64,000 nt of DNA from Anoplopoma fimbria (Eukaryota > Chordata > Actinopteri > Perciformes > Anoplopomatidae). Of the stretch, positions 1 to 16,830 are shown piece after piece; the first letter of the stretch is position 1, and every line of letters starts with the position of its first letter. A program made the position numbers and the translations under genes. A model generated the notes under the pieces. It was given only the letters and a program-made list of their open reading frames with translations, did no database searches and was not told where the DNA came from. The stretch lies in NCBI RefSeq assembly GCF_027596085.1, contig NC_072460.1, forward strand, positions 4,159,512-4,223,511. The letters are read 5' to 3'.

Positions 1-1189
1 ACCACTGTACCACTGCCATGCAATATCTAGAAGGTACTGCTATATTTAGAGACGGTCAATATCGGGAGCTGCAATTGTTTGGTCCTGAAAAGTATTTTCT
101 GAAAAGTCACACATGACTGTTGTTTGGAAAAAGAAAGATTGCAGGGTCCAGTATCTCTTCACCCGTCGTGGAGACATGTTCTCGTCTGACTGACTGTGCG
201 TCTGTCCACGGCTGTCCACCGCTCAGTAGGTCAGAACTGAGCTTTTTCCTCAGGTTTCTTAGCCCAGTTTTGCTTGTGGAAAAAGCACGTCTAAGCACTT
301 TGTGCTCCTCCCCATTAAAACCTGCGTCTGACGACGGTTTCTGCAGATACAGTGATTTTCTATCCCTCTGCTGTTACTCATCTTTGTCCTTCCTTCCAAA
401 TACAGTAAATCATTAAATATTTGCCCTGGTCTTTTACACTATTTTTAAACACGTTCTCCTTCCATTTTTCTACTTGTCCTCCCTCTTTGCCCCTCCCACC
501 TTATATCCTCCTCATTTCCTTCTCCCCTCTGCTTTTTCCCCTCAGAACTCTGTCTCCTTCTCCCAAAACAATAATAACAAGCTTAGCGTTGCAGCTCGCT
601 GACCGGCTCATAATCCAGAAGGAACTGAATCCCACAGCTCAACTCCAACAGATAATCCTCTCTGCAAAGCCAGCCTTCCCCTTCTGGAACAATGCTCTCA
701 TTTACACCAGAGTGACCCCCAAATTAGTGCAAGAAATGGTTGAGAGGAGGGAAAGATGGAAGGAAAGACAGACTGTAGCAAGTTCAGCACTGTGAATGAT
801 TTTCAAAAGAGAGGCCACAGGATTTTGGAAGTCTGAGAAAATGCCCAAAAAAACAACAACTTTTCAACTTTTACTTTAAGCTCACAGGGAAAAAAAACTC
901 AAATTCTAAGCCTTAACATAGCCGCCATACCCTTCTGCCAACACCATCACCGACCATCCAGCAATTGGAGGCAGAGGTTTCAAAAACACACACACACACA
1001 CTCAGAAAGCACACCAACTTTGTGACATTGGGACACTGGGAACCTCGCGGCTCCACGTCCGTCCTCAACCTACGATGACTGCCAACGCAAACACAACAGC
1101 AGCTGCGAGGCCCAAAACAAGAGGATGCATTATTAGACTGCTCTTCAAAGCTGTAACCACGAGCTGGACTTGGTCAGATCACACCAGGC
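1..1189. other. Gene-free flank, nothing recognised
   Basis: No exon, RNA or repeat family identified. A C/T-biased part lies at about 430-560, and the unbroken frame at 421-795 begins only because of it. The part 560-740 is unique-looking. Confidence 0.5.
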
Positions 1190-1281
<92 letters not shown>

Positions 1282-1303
1282 CAAACACACACACACACAC
1301 ACA
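1190..1303. repeat. (CA)n microsatellite
   Basis: About 88 bp of AC repeat, then AAAACAAA, then a shorter AC run to about 1302. Open frames through it are artefacts. Confidence 0.97.
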
Positions 1304-1965
1304 TACACAGAGGGCACAGACAACCCTGCCAGTGAGGTTGTTGTTTGTGTAGCAGAACCGCAGAGTACAGACAATAAAGATCCCTTCATTTCTGCCATTT
1401 CCATCACTTTAGGGACGTAGAGCATTGAGTTCACTGCACTTAACTGACATCTAAACACATAATATTTCCTAGCAAGTTATGCTTTATATTACTTAGCTGT
1501 TATTGTATACCATGCATTATGATTAAGCTGGTTGACAAATGATCCAAACAAACCGCAAACATTCCCCTTTTTTATGCAGAATTGTCCATTTTCTCTTATC
1601 TCTACGGTTTCTTACCCACTGTTGCGTTTGTGGACTCTTACCGACTGTCTCAGCCCGAAGATGTCTTCCTCTGCATCAGACGAAGGGGCTTCTCTTCTCC
1701 ACTTCAATACAAAACCCAACATCACAGCTCTTGTCTGCTAAATAAAAGATGGCTGCCTCTGAAAGGCAGCATGGAGAAAATGACTTCACTAGTGCTGTTT
1801 TTGCTGTCTGACTTCTGTCTCTGGGCAGATTTCAGTCCTGGTGTGACAGCAAGTGCTTTTGACCTGGTAGCTGATTGGAAACACCTTATGTGACATTATC
1901 ATTAATTAGGCCGTGGCCACAAATGCACCATGCCCTCTACTGCCTGCAAACAGCAACAGCAGATT

Positions 1966-2576
1966 CTGTGTCCCAATCCAGCGGCTGCAGCCTTCGGAGG
2001 ACCCAGCCTTCGCGGTCTACGTGGGCCGGGTCCTTTGAATACCGTGAAGGCTGGACCGAGCGGTCCCACAAATGATTTCCTGTTCGCGTCACCAGCTTTT
2101 CGCGCCCCCACCCTTTTGCCGCTCCCGTCTCCTAGCAACCAGCTGCGGTTGTCATAAAAGAGTATTAAAAAAGTTAAAATATTAAAAATGGACGAGCTGC
2201 TGTAAATAGCGCAGCGGCTGGTTTGTGCGCAGCGGCTGGTTAGCGTTGGTTTGTTTGTTAATAGTGTCACGTAAATTAACCGATCAATTTAACATAAGTG
2301 TGATCTGATCAGGTCCCTTTGTTTTTAGTTTTAACACTTGTATCTGTAAATATTCACGTGAGTTAAAACACAATAATTATATTTAAATGTGAATTCTCCC
2401 GTTGCTGGTCCACTAGTCGCCATGTTCCACACTTGGGCCGTGAAGGATCCATCAGTTGTATCCTCCGAATCTGGGAAAAGTAGGCTGCATGTGTCGGCCC
2501 CGTCGCGGCCGCTGTGACGCAATCGGTCTACAAATGCACCCTCCGAAGGATGCAGCCGCTGGACTGGGACCCAGCT
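1966..2576. mobile_element. Non-autonomous DNA transposon (MITE-like) with about 35-bp inverted ends
   Basis: The left end TGTGTCCCAATCCAGCGGCT and the inverse of the right end TGGGTCCCAGTCCAGCGGCT match closely and continue through GCA/GCCTTCGGAGG. The interior has no transposase frame and includes a tandem CGCAGCGGCTGGTT motif near 2210-2240. Length is about 610 bp. AGATT occurs outside both ends, but a clean target duplication is not clear. A hAT-like origin is a guess. Confidence 0.7.
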
Positions 2577-4036
2577 TTAGATTCAGTGCTGATTTACCCC
2601 CATCATGATTAAGAGTGTTCATCAAGACACCAGCTGTTCCGGGAAAATCACTTCCATTACCACATTGTGCCTGTATTACTGTTTGCTATTTTATGTCAAG
2701 TTTATGGTCTGGATAGTGCCCTTAAAATAACTGGAACAAAATGAGAAGTGTCAATGTCTACTTTCTGCCAGCAATCTCACAATGCAGTTCTATGATGGTG
2801 ATTTATTAGTGTCCAAAATCACTGCTAACTATAGAGTCAAATACTGTGTTTGTATTAGTGAGAGGGAACTTCTGAAGTTCTTGTCACCAAGTTATGTGTT
2901 ATCAGTAACACCTGTGCTTTTTTTACTACAAGTCAAAAATGTGTGATGAGACTATTAGCACACAAAGCTTGTCTACTCTGACCGCCTGGTCCTGCTATTT
3001 ATTGATTCACACATTTTTGGCCAAATCGCACCCACATCACTTTGGAGGTTTGATTAATTGCATGGATTCCTGCAAGAAGCACCTGAGAGAACAAAACCAT
3101 TCCTGCCTCACACAGCCAGTTATTTAATGACGTAAATCTACCTGATGAAGTATGAAATGAAAATTATGAAAATTGGGGGCGTTACACAGGCTGGAGCACT
3201 GTTATGTATACTTTAGTTAAATGTAGCTATAAAATTAAACTATGAACTTAGCAGATGCTGCCTTACCCGGTGAGTCTTCTCTTTCTTCCTTCATTTTGTT
3301 AATACATCTGGAGGGGATCATGCACTCAGTCGTGTGGGTGATGTCTGTCCGCAGCTGATCTCACATACTAGCCTGACATGTTCACATTTATGAGTGTATG
3401 CACAAGGACCTCTCGTGGTTGCGGTGATGCACACTTTTTGAAAATAAATATTTTATTTATTATTGAGTAAGATTTGCATGCCAAGGTAAGACAATTGTAG
3501 TTTGTATTCATTTAAACAGACATAGCAGCAGTGGTCGCAGACACACCTGGCTCTGCAATCTACTGAGTGCATTTTCTCATTGCTTTAGTTTCTGCTGCAA
3601 ATCATAAAAACACTCTAAACTCTTTAAATGTTTTCACCAACTCATTGGTATTGATTACTTTATCTATGTCATGTAGTAGGCTCAGAAACCTGTGAGGGCA
3701 GCACTTTGAAGCCTTGAGCTTCTTTACAGCATGCACAAAAGACAGTCACACTCGGATCTGGCTTTGTTATTTACAAGGAAAATGTCTTTCAAAAAATCTG
3801 ATATTCAATTTGCACCTCCATTTTCTTCATACATTGTAATATTTTCCTGCCATTGAGAATGTGAAATCATCCTCTACTTGGAAATGATGTACAATTTTTA
3901 AATAATAATAATTTCTTTCCTTTATATGTTTATTTACATCAAAGTGCATAAAACCCTGCTCGTTCCTCCACTGATGCGTCTCGTCTTTCCTTATCTCTCT
4001 ATCTGCTACCACTGCCTCCATTAGACAAAGGGTCGT
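2577..4036. other. Gene-free flank, nothing recognised
   Basis: AT-rich unique-looking DNA. No supported exon or repeat family. Confidence 0.5.
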
Positions 4037-4136
<100 letters not shown>

Positions 4137-4426
4137 CTTTGGAGGAGTGAGTCACAGGGATAGTCCACGTGTCCCTACCTGTCAGTCAAGCCTCCATTAG
4201 CGGCTACTTGGTTGGGTGGCTCGGGGTCCGCTGCTGTGGATGTAGATGTGAGATGACAGCACTGTGTTTCCCCCCAATATATACACACACATTTTGCATC
4301 CGTGTGTGTATTGTTGTGCACTTTATTAAACCATAGACACAAAGCAACACAGACACACATGCCTCACACACACATACACACCTGTGCATGAGTGGCTGTA
4401 TTTGATTTACACAAGGAGGAGACATT

Positions 4427-4430
<4 letters not shown>

Positions 4431-4524
<94 letters not shown>
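4431..4524. repeat. (TG)n microsatellite
   Basis: About 94 bp of TG repeat, opposite in sense to the array at 4037. Confidence 0.97.
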
Positions 4525-4525
<1 letters not shown>

Positions 4526-4623
4526 ATGCCCATGGACCCCGAGCAACGTTGGATTCCTGCAGGATTCAAATTTTATGTAAAATTCTAATCTCATTTTGCG
4601 GACTCACAAGCATTTAAAGTGTT

Positions 4624-4736
<113 letters not shown>

Positions 4737-4824
4737 CCCTTGTGCCCCCCTGGAGGCAGGTCGTCATGAATCATGTCAAAGCGAATCTGCGATTAAAAGG
4801 AGCCCTCCGCACTGAATGGAAAGT

Positions 4825-4830
4825 CACACG

Positions 4831-4916
<86 letters not shown>

Positions 4917-4918
4917 GT
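4825..4918. repeat. (CA)n microsatellite with CG at the edges
   Basis: About 90 bp of AC repeat with ACGCACGC at the start and ACGCAC at the end; returns to the CA sense. Confidence 0.97.
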
Positions 4919-5039
4919 GGCCAACAGTGTAGCCAGCAGCAGTGAATCACAGCGGTCATCACTTGGTGTTTCATATGCGGAGCATGACAGACACAGATTA
5001 GTGGAGCACTGCTGTATAGCTGGCATCTGCTCTGCTCCC

Positions 5040-5850
5040 CTCTGCACCTCCACCTCCTCTCTTTATTTGCACATCCTTCCTTTACTTCTCCGTCTCCTGC
5101 CTGTTTTTTCTCGCATCTTTCTTCTCATATTCGCACCTTCTTCTTTCTTCCCCTATGCCTCCTGCCCTACTAAGACATACTTGCATTTTCTATTCATTCC
5201 TCTGCACCTCCTTTTTCTTTGCACCTATTTTCCTTATCTTCTGCATCTCCTGTATTTCTGTTAGTCTATTCTTCCTTTCTGTTGCACTTCTGTTCCGTTC
5301 TCTTCACCTCCTTTCCTCTCTTCTACACTCATTTTGTTTTCTTCTGCAGCTCCTTTTCTTTCATTTTTGTTTTCATCTCCTCCTCTCTTTCTCCCATTTT
5401 TCCATCTAACTTACTTCTATTCTGAACCTCTTTTCATCAGCACGTCCTTGTCCTCCTTCTGCTCCTCCTGCCCTCTCTTCTATTACATAATGCCTTTCCT
5501 GTTGTCCGCACCTCCCTTGTGTACTTCTGTTTCTTCCTCTGCACCTGCGTCTTTCTTTTCACAACCTTCTGTTGCTCTCCTCCTCCTCCTCATCACCTTC
5601 ATTCCTTTCTTACCACATTTCCTCTCCTTCTCTGTTTTTGCAACCCCTTTCCTGTTTACTCATCTTGACACTTCTTTTCTTCTTTTCTGCGCCTCCTTCA
5701 TACTCCTCTGCATTTCCTTTTTCTTCTGCCCCTTCTCCCCCCTCCTTTACACCTCTACCGCTCACCTCTTTACATTTCCCCTACCTTCCTCTCATTTCTT
5801 TCCTACAGCTTTCTCCTCTCCTATCTCCTCTTCACCTCCACATCATCCTG
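5040..5850 (+). repeat. Pyrimidine-rich degenerate minisatellite
   Basis: About 800 bp that is almost all C and T on the plus strand. Variants of TTCTGCACCTCCTTTTC recur many times at irregular spacing, for example near 5040, 5200, 5225, 5345, 5455, 5535, 5690 and 5745. The 233-codon frame through 5334-6035 (Ser/Phe/Pro/Leu only) reflects this bias and is not a gene. It may be a degenerated tandem array. Confidence 0.7.
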
Positions 5851-8082
5851 CTGCACCCGTTTTACATAACAAAGCTATTGCTTGCTTAAGAAAAATACAA
5901 TTCAAAATAGATCGACTCATAGTTACAAGTCAAGGTTTCATTCTAAGTCACGTCTTTATGGAATTTAACCTTGTCGGATTAATCACCTGCCTGTTGCCTC
6001 CAGGTTGCCTGGCAGTAGTATGCATGTCTCGGTAGTTTTGGATGGATAATAACTTCTGTTAATCAGCTTTGGAGGAATCCTCATTTCTTTCTTGAGGTTA
6101 ATCTATTTTAATTCCTTTTCAAATATTCTCTTATCCCTCTTTGTCCAGGTTTCAACTGTTTATTTGGATATTCAAAACCTGAATGTTTCTGGTAAAAAAA
6201 TAATAATTATAGCTCTATGAAAGAACCATGCGGCTCAGTGTGCTGTAAGACGTGGCGTGATGTTTGTGTGTGTGTGTAAACCGAGGGCAAGGCTGCCATC
6301 TATCGTTCCCACATGATCTCACCCCGTGTGCAGGCATCCACTGTGGAGCCTCTCTGAGGGCTCAGCTTTTCTTTAAAACATCCATCATCAGACAGCCAGG
6401 ACAAATGCGTTGCATACTCAGTGCAGTTAGTTGTTTTTGTGACAAAGAGGCCACTTGTCTTCAATCAGACATTGCTTGACTGTATGTTACATGGGGTTCA
6501 TTCCGTTTTGGAGCATTGGAGGCTAATATGCAAGTGAAGCCAGTGATGCCTAAAGTACTACGAATACAGAATAGTCGAGCCACTTCCTCAAACAAAATCT
6601 CTTGTTGCTATATTGCATTCTGATCTATTGCGGCTATTACTTTTACTCCCTTAAGGACTGCTGAATAAGAAACAAACGTGTTGTTCCAATAGTGTCTTTA
6701 CTCTTTGATTCCCGGGGGATTGACACAACAACCCATTTGCTGCTGTTTTTTTTTACATTTTTCAAACATTTTCTACTGCTGGAAATATTCTTGCTAAAAT
6801 GTAAACCCATTTTTGTGACTTTTTTGTTGTTGCACTTTTCAATAATGTTTGGTTTCAGGGAGTAGAAATTATAGCTAATACTTTAATATTGATCTACATA
6901 ATTTTCCAGAATTCACTAATCCCTCTCTAGGCTGCCTTCTTACCTCCATGACAGCAGTGGACCTTATGGGTGAAAGCAGTAATGATCAGATATTTCAATG
7001 GATTCACCTCATAAGCTGCTTATGTTGCATACCTGATGACATGTTCAATAATTCACCAGTGGACTGGACAATTGACTCTCAACAATGAAAGTTACATTTT
7101 GGCTGTTGGCTGATCCACTGTGCACAAATACATGGATCAAAACGATGTACTGTTAATGCTCAGATTTATTTACAGCTCCACAGTGGCTGTTCCGATATGT
7201 GCTGCAAGATCTCACCACAAAGTGCAATATGATGTTTGATAACTCTGAGCCTCTGAGTCAAAATCCAATACTTCTGACTCAATGAAGTTCTCGAAGAGAA
7301 AATTGCATTCTCCAACATGTGTTGAAGCTAAACAAATATCTGTTGAGTTTTGCTGGATTATGCGACAGGCTTAGTTGTGGAAATCTGCGGCAGACTAATG
7401 GAAGAGTTCACATCTAGCTGCAGCTTTAAAATGAGAAACTACCAGTATAGAGGCAATTATTCTGCTCAAAACTCTGGTTTTGATGTTCAAACAGGATGTC
7501 CAGGTGCTATTTCACAATAAAGGCATATTTATACACGATGCATCTTGGGGGTAAGGTGTGACTTTTGTATTACTTTTGGTCAATTGGCACATGTTTTCTA
7601 TTATTAGAGAAGAGACTAACAGATAAACAAAAGTGTGTTTGGAAGCATTGGCATTTATAGCCCTTAGGCTGTGCGGTTTTATATAATCTGTCTTTCACAT
7701 GTTAACGAAACAGACTCAGATGCTCATTAGCCGCTTTTGGAAGTCGGCCCTGTGTCTCCAGCTTGTAAGATATTTTTCTTATTTCTCCAATTGTGTTGAA
7801 GACCTCTGTTACCTACTGGCACGTCGCCATGGCAACCTCTAGTTAGGCTAGAAAAATACTACAAGGTTTTGATAAGACTTAGCCCCAATTAAGCCAGCCC
7901 ACACAAATTTAGAAGGCCAGAGTGGAAATCGCACCGCCATTCTTCCCAGAGGGGCTCTTTTATTCCAGAAACATAATTTTGCATATTTGCCTGAAATGGC
8001 ATTTTAACAAAGTAAAGCCTTACATGATTAACTGTTTGACTAGATCAAGGCAAAATCTGAAATATTCATCAATGCCCAAAGC
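5851..8082. other. Gene-free flank
   Basis: Unique-looking DNA. The only notable item is the motif at 7876-7920, which recurs at 35964 (see findings). Confidence 0.5.
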
Positions 8083-11689
<3,607 letters not shown>

Positions 11690-12012
11690 AGTTCATGAAA
11701 TAGTCATAAAATGCAATCTATTGGGATTGTGTGCAGAGACATGAATTGTCCGTATTTTTCGTGTCGCTTGGTAATTTCTTTTCTTGGATGACATTACGTT
11801 AAAAACAAAAAGTTTAGGAAACAAACCACTTAGTACCTTTTTGGAAACACGTCAGTGTTAAAATAACTACAGTTAAGTAAAGGCAACAAAACAAACCACA
11901 TAATTAGGTTTAGGAAAACTGTCAGGAACATTAGGTTTAGGCAACACAAACGCAACCATACAACCACAACAAAGTGTCAAACACAAGTCTCGTGTTTGAA
12001 AGCCCAGTGTTT
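11690..12012 (-). mobile_element. MITE-like repeat family A relative, inverted fragment
   Basis: Near 11985-12025 the inverse of GGGTCCAACAAACACTGGGC appears, matching GGGTCAAACAAACACAGG in copies 1 and 2. Upstream there are repeated AGGTTTAGGAAA / AGGTTTAGGCAAC motifs, which I recall from fish repeats of this type. Confidence 0.45.
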
Positions 12013-12799
12013 GTTGGACCCATTCACCTACTCTACAACCCACCAAGTGGTCTTTTTGGATTTTAAATACTACATGAGTTGCTTTAATTGTTTCTTAGTC
12101 ACATGGATGCATTTAAATCCTGTGTCCACCACGAAAAAGGCAACTTATTGACTTTCCAATGGAGTTTTTTTATCCTGAGCGACACAAAAAAACAGTACAC
12201 GAAACCAACGGATGGCATTTCATTTTTGCATTTACGTTGCAATGATACTGGGCTGTGAGTGAAGCTGTGCTGGGAATTATTTGAGGTCACCATCAATCAA
12301 CTGACCAATGGGTGCAACAGAAAAGTGATGGAGATGTCAGACAAGCTCTGTACACATCCGCACGGTCAAAAGTTGAATCTGCATCTTTGGGAGTTTGCAC
12401 TTTACAAGCTTGAGTCATGAGTCCAAACGTCATTAAAAAAACGTCAGATATATCATAGCATTCAGAAAAGAGTTTCCCGGTCGAAATACTACTACAAGTC
12501 AATGTGAACTCTATGAGTACAATCTCGTAACGATGGTAACATCGTCACGATATCAATGCAGCATCAGATATAATCAGGCACAATAAATGATGATACCTGT
12601 GTCGGTAAACCATATGGTGTAAAATATTGGCCTCTCTTGGTTTTGACACTGGTCAGGTGTTGAGTTTCACCTTGCAATGTTTGAATAAGATGTTCAACAG
12701 AAGATTCTGACAACTTTAATTGATCACAGGGTTTAGCTTTACTGTGGTATCAGTGTCTCCATTTGTGGTATCCCTATTGTTCATGCCTACCATCATATC

Positions 12800-12965
12800 A
12801 TATTTGTGAGTATTAATAATAATAATAATATAATAATAATAATAATAATAATGAAGCCTTTATTAGTCCCACAATGGGGAAATTATTTCTCTGCATTTAA
12901 CCCATCCCAGAGGAGCAGTGGGCTGCAATGAAGCGCCCGGGGAGCATTGTAGATAATGCAGAATA
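12800..12965 (+). repeat. (AAT)n array plus fish repeat tail
   Basis: An AAT/ATA array (about 12813-12851) is followed by GCCTTTATTAGTCCCACAAT, GGGGAAATTATTTCTCTGCA and GAAGCGCCCGGGGAGCA. The latter part is a sequence I recall at the end of a common fish retroelement. Confidence 0.6.
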
Positions 12966-13388
12966 AAAACAGTAAAAAGTCCATTTAGTCTTTAGTCAGT
13001 AGGAATTCTACTCTAAATCAGCCCCACTAACAGTGAAACACCTGTTTCAGTCTTCAATTCACAAATGGACCTACAACATGTAGAACAGGCTTTATCTAAA
13101 AAAAATGACACATTCTTCTTTTTTCTTTTAATCAACGAGGTGTTGAATCTCTCTTTCACACAGATCGACCTGTACACCCACATGCACACACATATAATGG
13201 CATGATGCAACTCAAAGTAAGAGGTTGCTCTATAATGAGGGGTGTATGGGTCATCATAGCAGGCATGAACCGAGTTGGTTTCCCACAGTCATTATCACCT
13301 TTCCTCTCTGCTCTTTTAAGATGATCTCTATGTTATCTGATCGTGCCAGTAGCTGTAAAGATACTGGCACGTACACACTTACACTCCT

Positions 13389-13389
<1 letters not shown>

Positions 13390-13448
<59 letters not shown>
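13390..13448. repeat. (CA)n microsatellite
   Basis: About 58 bp of AC repeat. Confidence 0.97.
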
Positions 13449-13450
<2 letters not shown>

Positions 13451-13984
13451 CAAAGGACATCATAGTTTCACAAAGCCTTTCATAAAAATCCTTTTATGAA
13501 AAGCTATATGATCAAGTCACACACGCATGCGAAAAAACACAAAATCTTTGAAATTACGTCTTTAGGAAGGGATATATGTATTCCCATTTTAAAAGTTGAA
13601 GTAATGATGAAACATTGGATTCCTTTTGGAGGTTACTAAGTATTCCACGACTCTTACTGAGGAACAATTGATAATATAGAATAAATAAAGAAAAGGATAG
13701 GATCCCTCTGTTTCTTCTCTCTGGCACAATGTTTTAAACAAGACCAATGGCCTTTCACAAGGTGCAAAGCGACGCACAGCGTAACTGTCATTGCTAGTTT
13801 CAGACTGACGATGTAGTCATTTTCACATCATTGCTATCTTGAGGCAGGAGAAACCGATTGTGCCATTGGCCAACAAAAGCCTGATTCCCCTTGCGCCTCA
13901 GATAATGTTTAACTATAGCAAATGCAAGCAAAATGTTTTGCTCCATGCACTTTAGCTCATTTAAATAGGGCCCTAATAGTTTTT

Positions 13985-14562
13985 CAATTTAATGGGATAA
14001 ATGTTAATGTCAGCACGCTAACTTGTTGACAGTTACAAGTCTAGCATGCTAGTGCTGAGAAGTTATGATGTTTACCATGTTCACCAATTTAGTTACGCAT
14101 GTTAGCATGCTAATATTTGCAACTTACTGCAAAACAAAAAGTACAGTTGAGGCTGATAGGAATGTTATTTGCAGGTGGTCATCAATGAAAAGCATTCAGC
14201 ACATTTTGACCTGATGATGGTGTTAAATTATCTATGGTAATACAATTCATCCTCAGGGGAACATGAGGGTCTTCACCAAATTTCACGGCAATCCATCAAA
14301 TCGATGGATTGTCGAGACAGTTCACTCAAAATTAAAAATGTCAACCTCATTGTGGAATTAGATGAAAAGTCAGTGGATCTAAGAAACCATTAGAGTTGAT
14401 TGTTGTGGAACCATGAAATGTCTGCACACATAATCTTGCAGATGCTGGAAAGTTCATCTGGATAAGATTTAAACGTTTGACCTGCTGAAGGAAAAGTCAT
14501 CAAGGTCCATCCAATATGACAAAATGGTGGACCAACAGAAAGACAAGGGGTCTATCTTCTTT
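13985..14562 (+). repeat. Interspersed repeat family C ('TTAGCATGCTAA' type), copy 1
   Basis: It contains GTTAGCATGCTAATATTTGC, AAGTACAGTTGAGGCTGATAG, TTTTGACCTGATGATGGTG, TTCATCCTCAGGGGAACATG, ACCAAATTTCACGGCAATCC and ACAAAATGGTGGACCAACAG. The inverse of most of these is present at 25860-26465. It is a very common fish repeat from memory. Confidence 0.7.
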
Positions 14563-15359
14563 GTATATGTCCAACGATATCTACAGACGTTAAATCAGGA
14601 TTTAGCCCCAAGCTGAGGAGCTGCTATTCTGCTTGGGAGCTCTGTCCAGTGTCTCCTTATAGTTATCATTATCTATTGCAACACTTTTCATTACTGCTAA
14701 TGAGTAAATAAATTAATGAATCAAAAATCTGAAACTGTATTTCAATATCTTACACTAAAAAAATATTGAAATGTACTCAACAATTATAAAAAACCTCCAC
14801 TTAAAACTAAAGTATTGACTAAATTGCATACACTGTAAAAAAAAGAAAAAGAAAAAAGAAGCTCTGTTGTGCTAAATGTAGCCCCAGTGGGAATCATCCC
14901 ATAACCCAGAAATCCTCAGCAGAGACAGATTGTCCTGTTATAAAAAGGCTGGTGGACAGTACATATTTCAATTCCACCTTTACTTTTCCAAACCCCATTT
15001 AAAAAGGAGTCAACAAATCAGAATTCTTGGGCCTAACAAGGTGGATGCCATTTAGTGTGAGCCACCTGACAGCGGCAGTGAGAGCAACACATTTTGACAG
15101 CAGGTGAATGGTAGTCAGTTTGTTAAAATTTAACAAGCAAGGTGGGCTGAGGATCGGTCTCCGTTCATTCATCTGTCTGTCACACATGTCATCTCTGATG
15201 CAGCAGATCAAATTCTGACAGCTCTGAGGGAATGATGCATGTCACTGGTATCCACGAAGTGAGCTACAATAACAGGTTAAGCCAAATTGACACATTTGTC
15301 CCTCATGGTCCACATGGAGGACCTTTCTCATGCAATCTCATGTTTGTGTATGAACATGA

Positions 15360-15665
15360 CCCATTCTCACTTCCAACTCGTTATTACCGACGCTTGGTGA
15401 GCGACCCTCAGCGTCTGATACCGACGCACCCTTTACGGGGCCGACAGGCTTTCAAATGACTCCAATGTAAACCCTTTTGCTTCATTATTAGAGGGTCGAC
15501 GCAACTGATGCAGTAGAAAGAGGGAGAACGTCTTGGTAGGTTGAGTGGGAGGGGAGGTGAGACGGGTCAAACAAACACAGGACTTTCACCCAGAAGACTG
15601 CTCCTCATGTCCCATGTGAAACCAAGTCAATGATGATTTATTTTAATGTAGTTAGGTTACATAAC
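15360..15665 (+). mobile_element. MITE-like repeat family A, copy 1
   Basis: It starts CATTCTCACTTCCAACTCGT, then ACCGACGCTTGG, then repeated GCGTCTGATACCGACGCACC motifs, then GTCAAACAAACACAGGACTT. The copy at 17775-18200 shares the same order of motifs and ends in the inverted form of this start, so the intact element probably has terminal inverted repeats. This copy seems to lack its right end. Confidence 0.65.
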
Positions 15666-15929
15666 TTCCCTACTAAACCAATGCCAGTGAAGATCTTTTC
15701 CAAAGCCAAACCAAGTACTTTTGTTGCGTAAGTAAAACTGAAAAGTAAGTAAACCTACGTTGAAATTTGAATTTATTTTGAAAAGAGACAGTGATCATGT
15801 AACGAGCTGAAACTGTACGTTTCCTATAAACACAGCAATATATTTTGAAAGACACTGTGTAACATGACAGCCCAAAACTGACACGAGAAGGGTACCTAGA
15901 GCGTCATAAGTTGAAGCAAGCTTCGTCTG

Positions 15930-16350
15930 TATTTGACGATATAATAACTTTTATTTATATAGCACCTTTTAAAAACAAGGTTTACAAAGTGCTTTGACAG
16001 ACCAGCCAGCAAGACAGTGCATAAGAAACAAAATGAAATAACAAGTGACAATCAAATAAATAAATAAAATAAATGAAATAAATAAAAAATAAAATAAATA
16101 AAATAAATAAAATAAATAAAATAAATAAAATAAATAAAATAATGAAATAAATAAAATCAAGTGATAATGGTAAAATATAGTAAACAAATATAAGATAAAA
16201 TACCAAGACCAAATGAAAATGAACCAATAAAACGACGACATCACATAAAAGCCAATCTATAAAAATGTGTTTTAAGAAGTGATTTAAAAGAGATTACTGA
16301 TTCTGCAAGCCTTAATGATGTGTTGGTTAACAAGGCTACAAGTCTAAAGA
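15930..16350 (+). repeat. Fish repeat with an internal (ATAAA)n array
   Basis: TTTTATTTATATAGCACCTT and TTACAAAGTGCTTTGACAGA open it. A long ATAAA/ATAAAATA array fills about 16055-16160, and ACATAAAAGCCAATCTATAA with TGTGTTTTAAGAAGTGATTT closes it. The outer motifs match a repeat I recall from fish. Confidence 0.6.
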
Positions 16351-16364
16351 AATACTAATGGAAC

Positions 16365-16450
16365 TTTGAGATGTACTTAGCATGCATGTGCGTTGAGCTA
16401 AATGCTCCTCTTAGCATGCTAAAATGTTGACAATAACAAATGTGCTTACC
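16365..16450 (+). repeat. Repeat family C fragment
   Basis: Short stretch with TTAGCATGCATGTGCGTTGA, GCTAAATGCTCC and TTAGCATGCTAAAATGTTGAC, the edge motifs of family C. Confidence 0.45.
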
Positions 16451-16639
16451 GGGCAAATAACGTGCCGGAACTATTTATTTCTGGGCTGACAACAGCCAAA
16501 TGATAGGACTGGTACCATCATAGCTGCACAGAGACCACCACACCCTAACACCGTCGCTTGCTGCACAAAATCAGTTAAGGACGTGGTTAGCTTAGCGAAG
16601 CAAAAAGACCATGTCAATGTGACACATTGTATCAAATGG

Positions 16640-16830
16640 TAGGCTTTAATGTTGTTGGTAGGTGTTTTGCTTCCTGTCCTTATGCTAAGCTAGGCTAAAC
16701 ACATCCTGACTCCAGCTCTATTCTGAACGCACAGACGTGAGATTAAGTGGTATCTACTCATCCCACTCTTGGAAAAGAACGCTTATAGGTATAATTCCTA
16801 AACTGCCAAAGTATCTCTTTAAAGTTACAA
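16640..16830 (-). repeat. Interspersed repeat family D fragment
   Basis: It contains TCCTTATGCTAAGCTAGGCT and, 100 bp on, TAATTCCTAAACTGCCAAAG with TATCTCTTTAAAG. The first motif is the inverse of AGCTTAGCATAGCATAAAGA at 49632. Recalled as a fish repeat whose edge reads 'AAACTATTCCTTTAA'. Confidence 0.5.

Noticed and set aside
1075..1335. Open frames of Thr-His or Val-Cys repeats
   Set aside because: These and the similar frames at every CA/TG array are read-through of dinucleotide repeats, not proteins.
5334..6035. 233-codon open frame on the plus strand
   Set aside because: It lies in a pyrimidine-rich tract and encodes almost only Ser, Phe, Leu and Pro; no domain and no splice logic.
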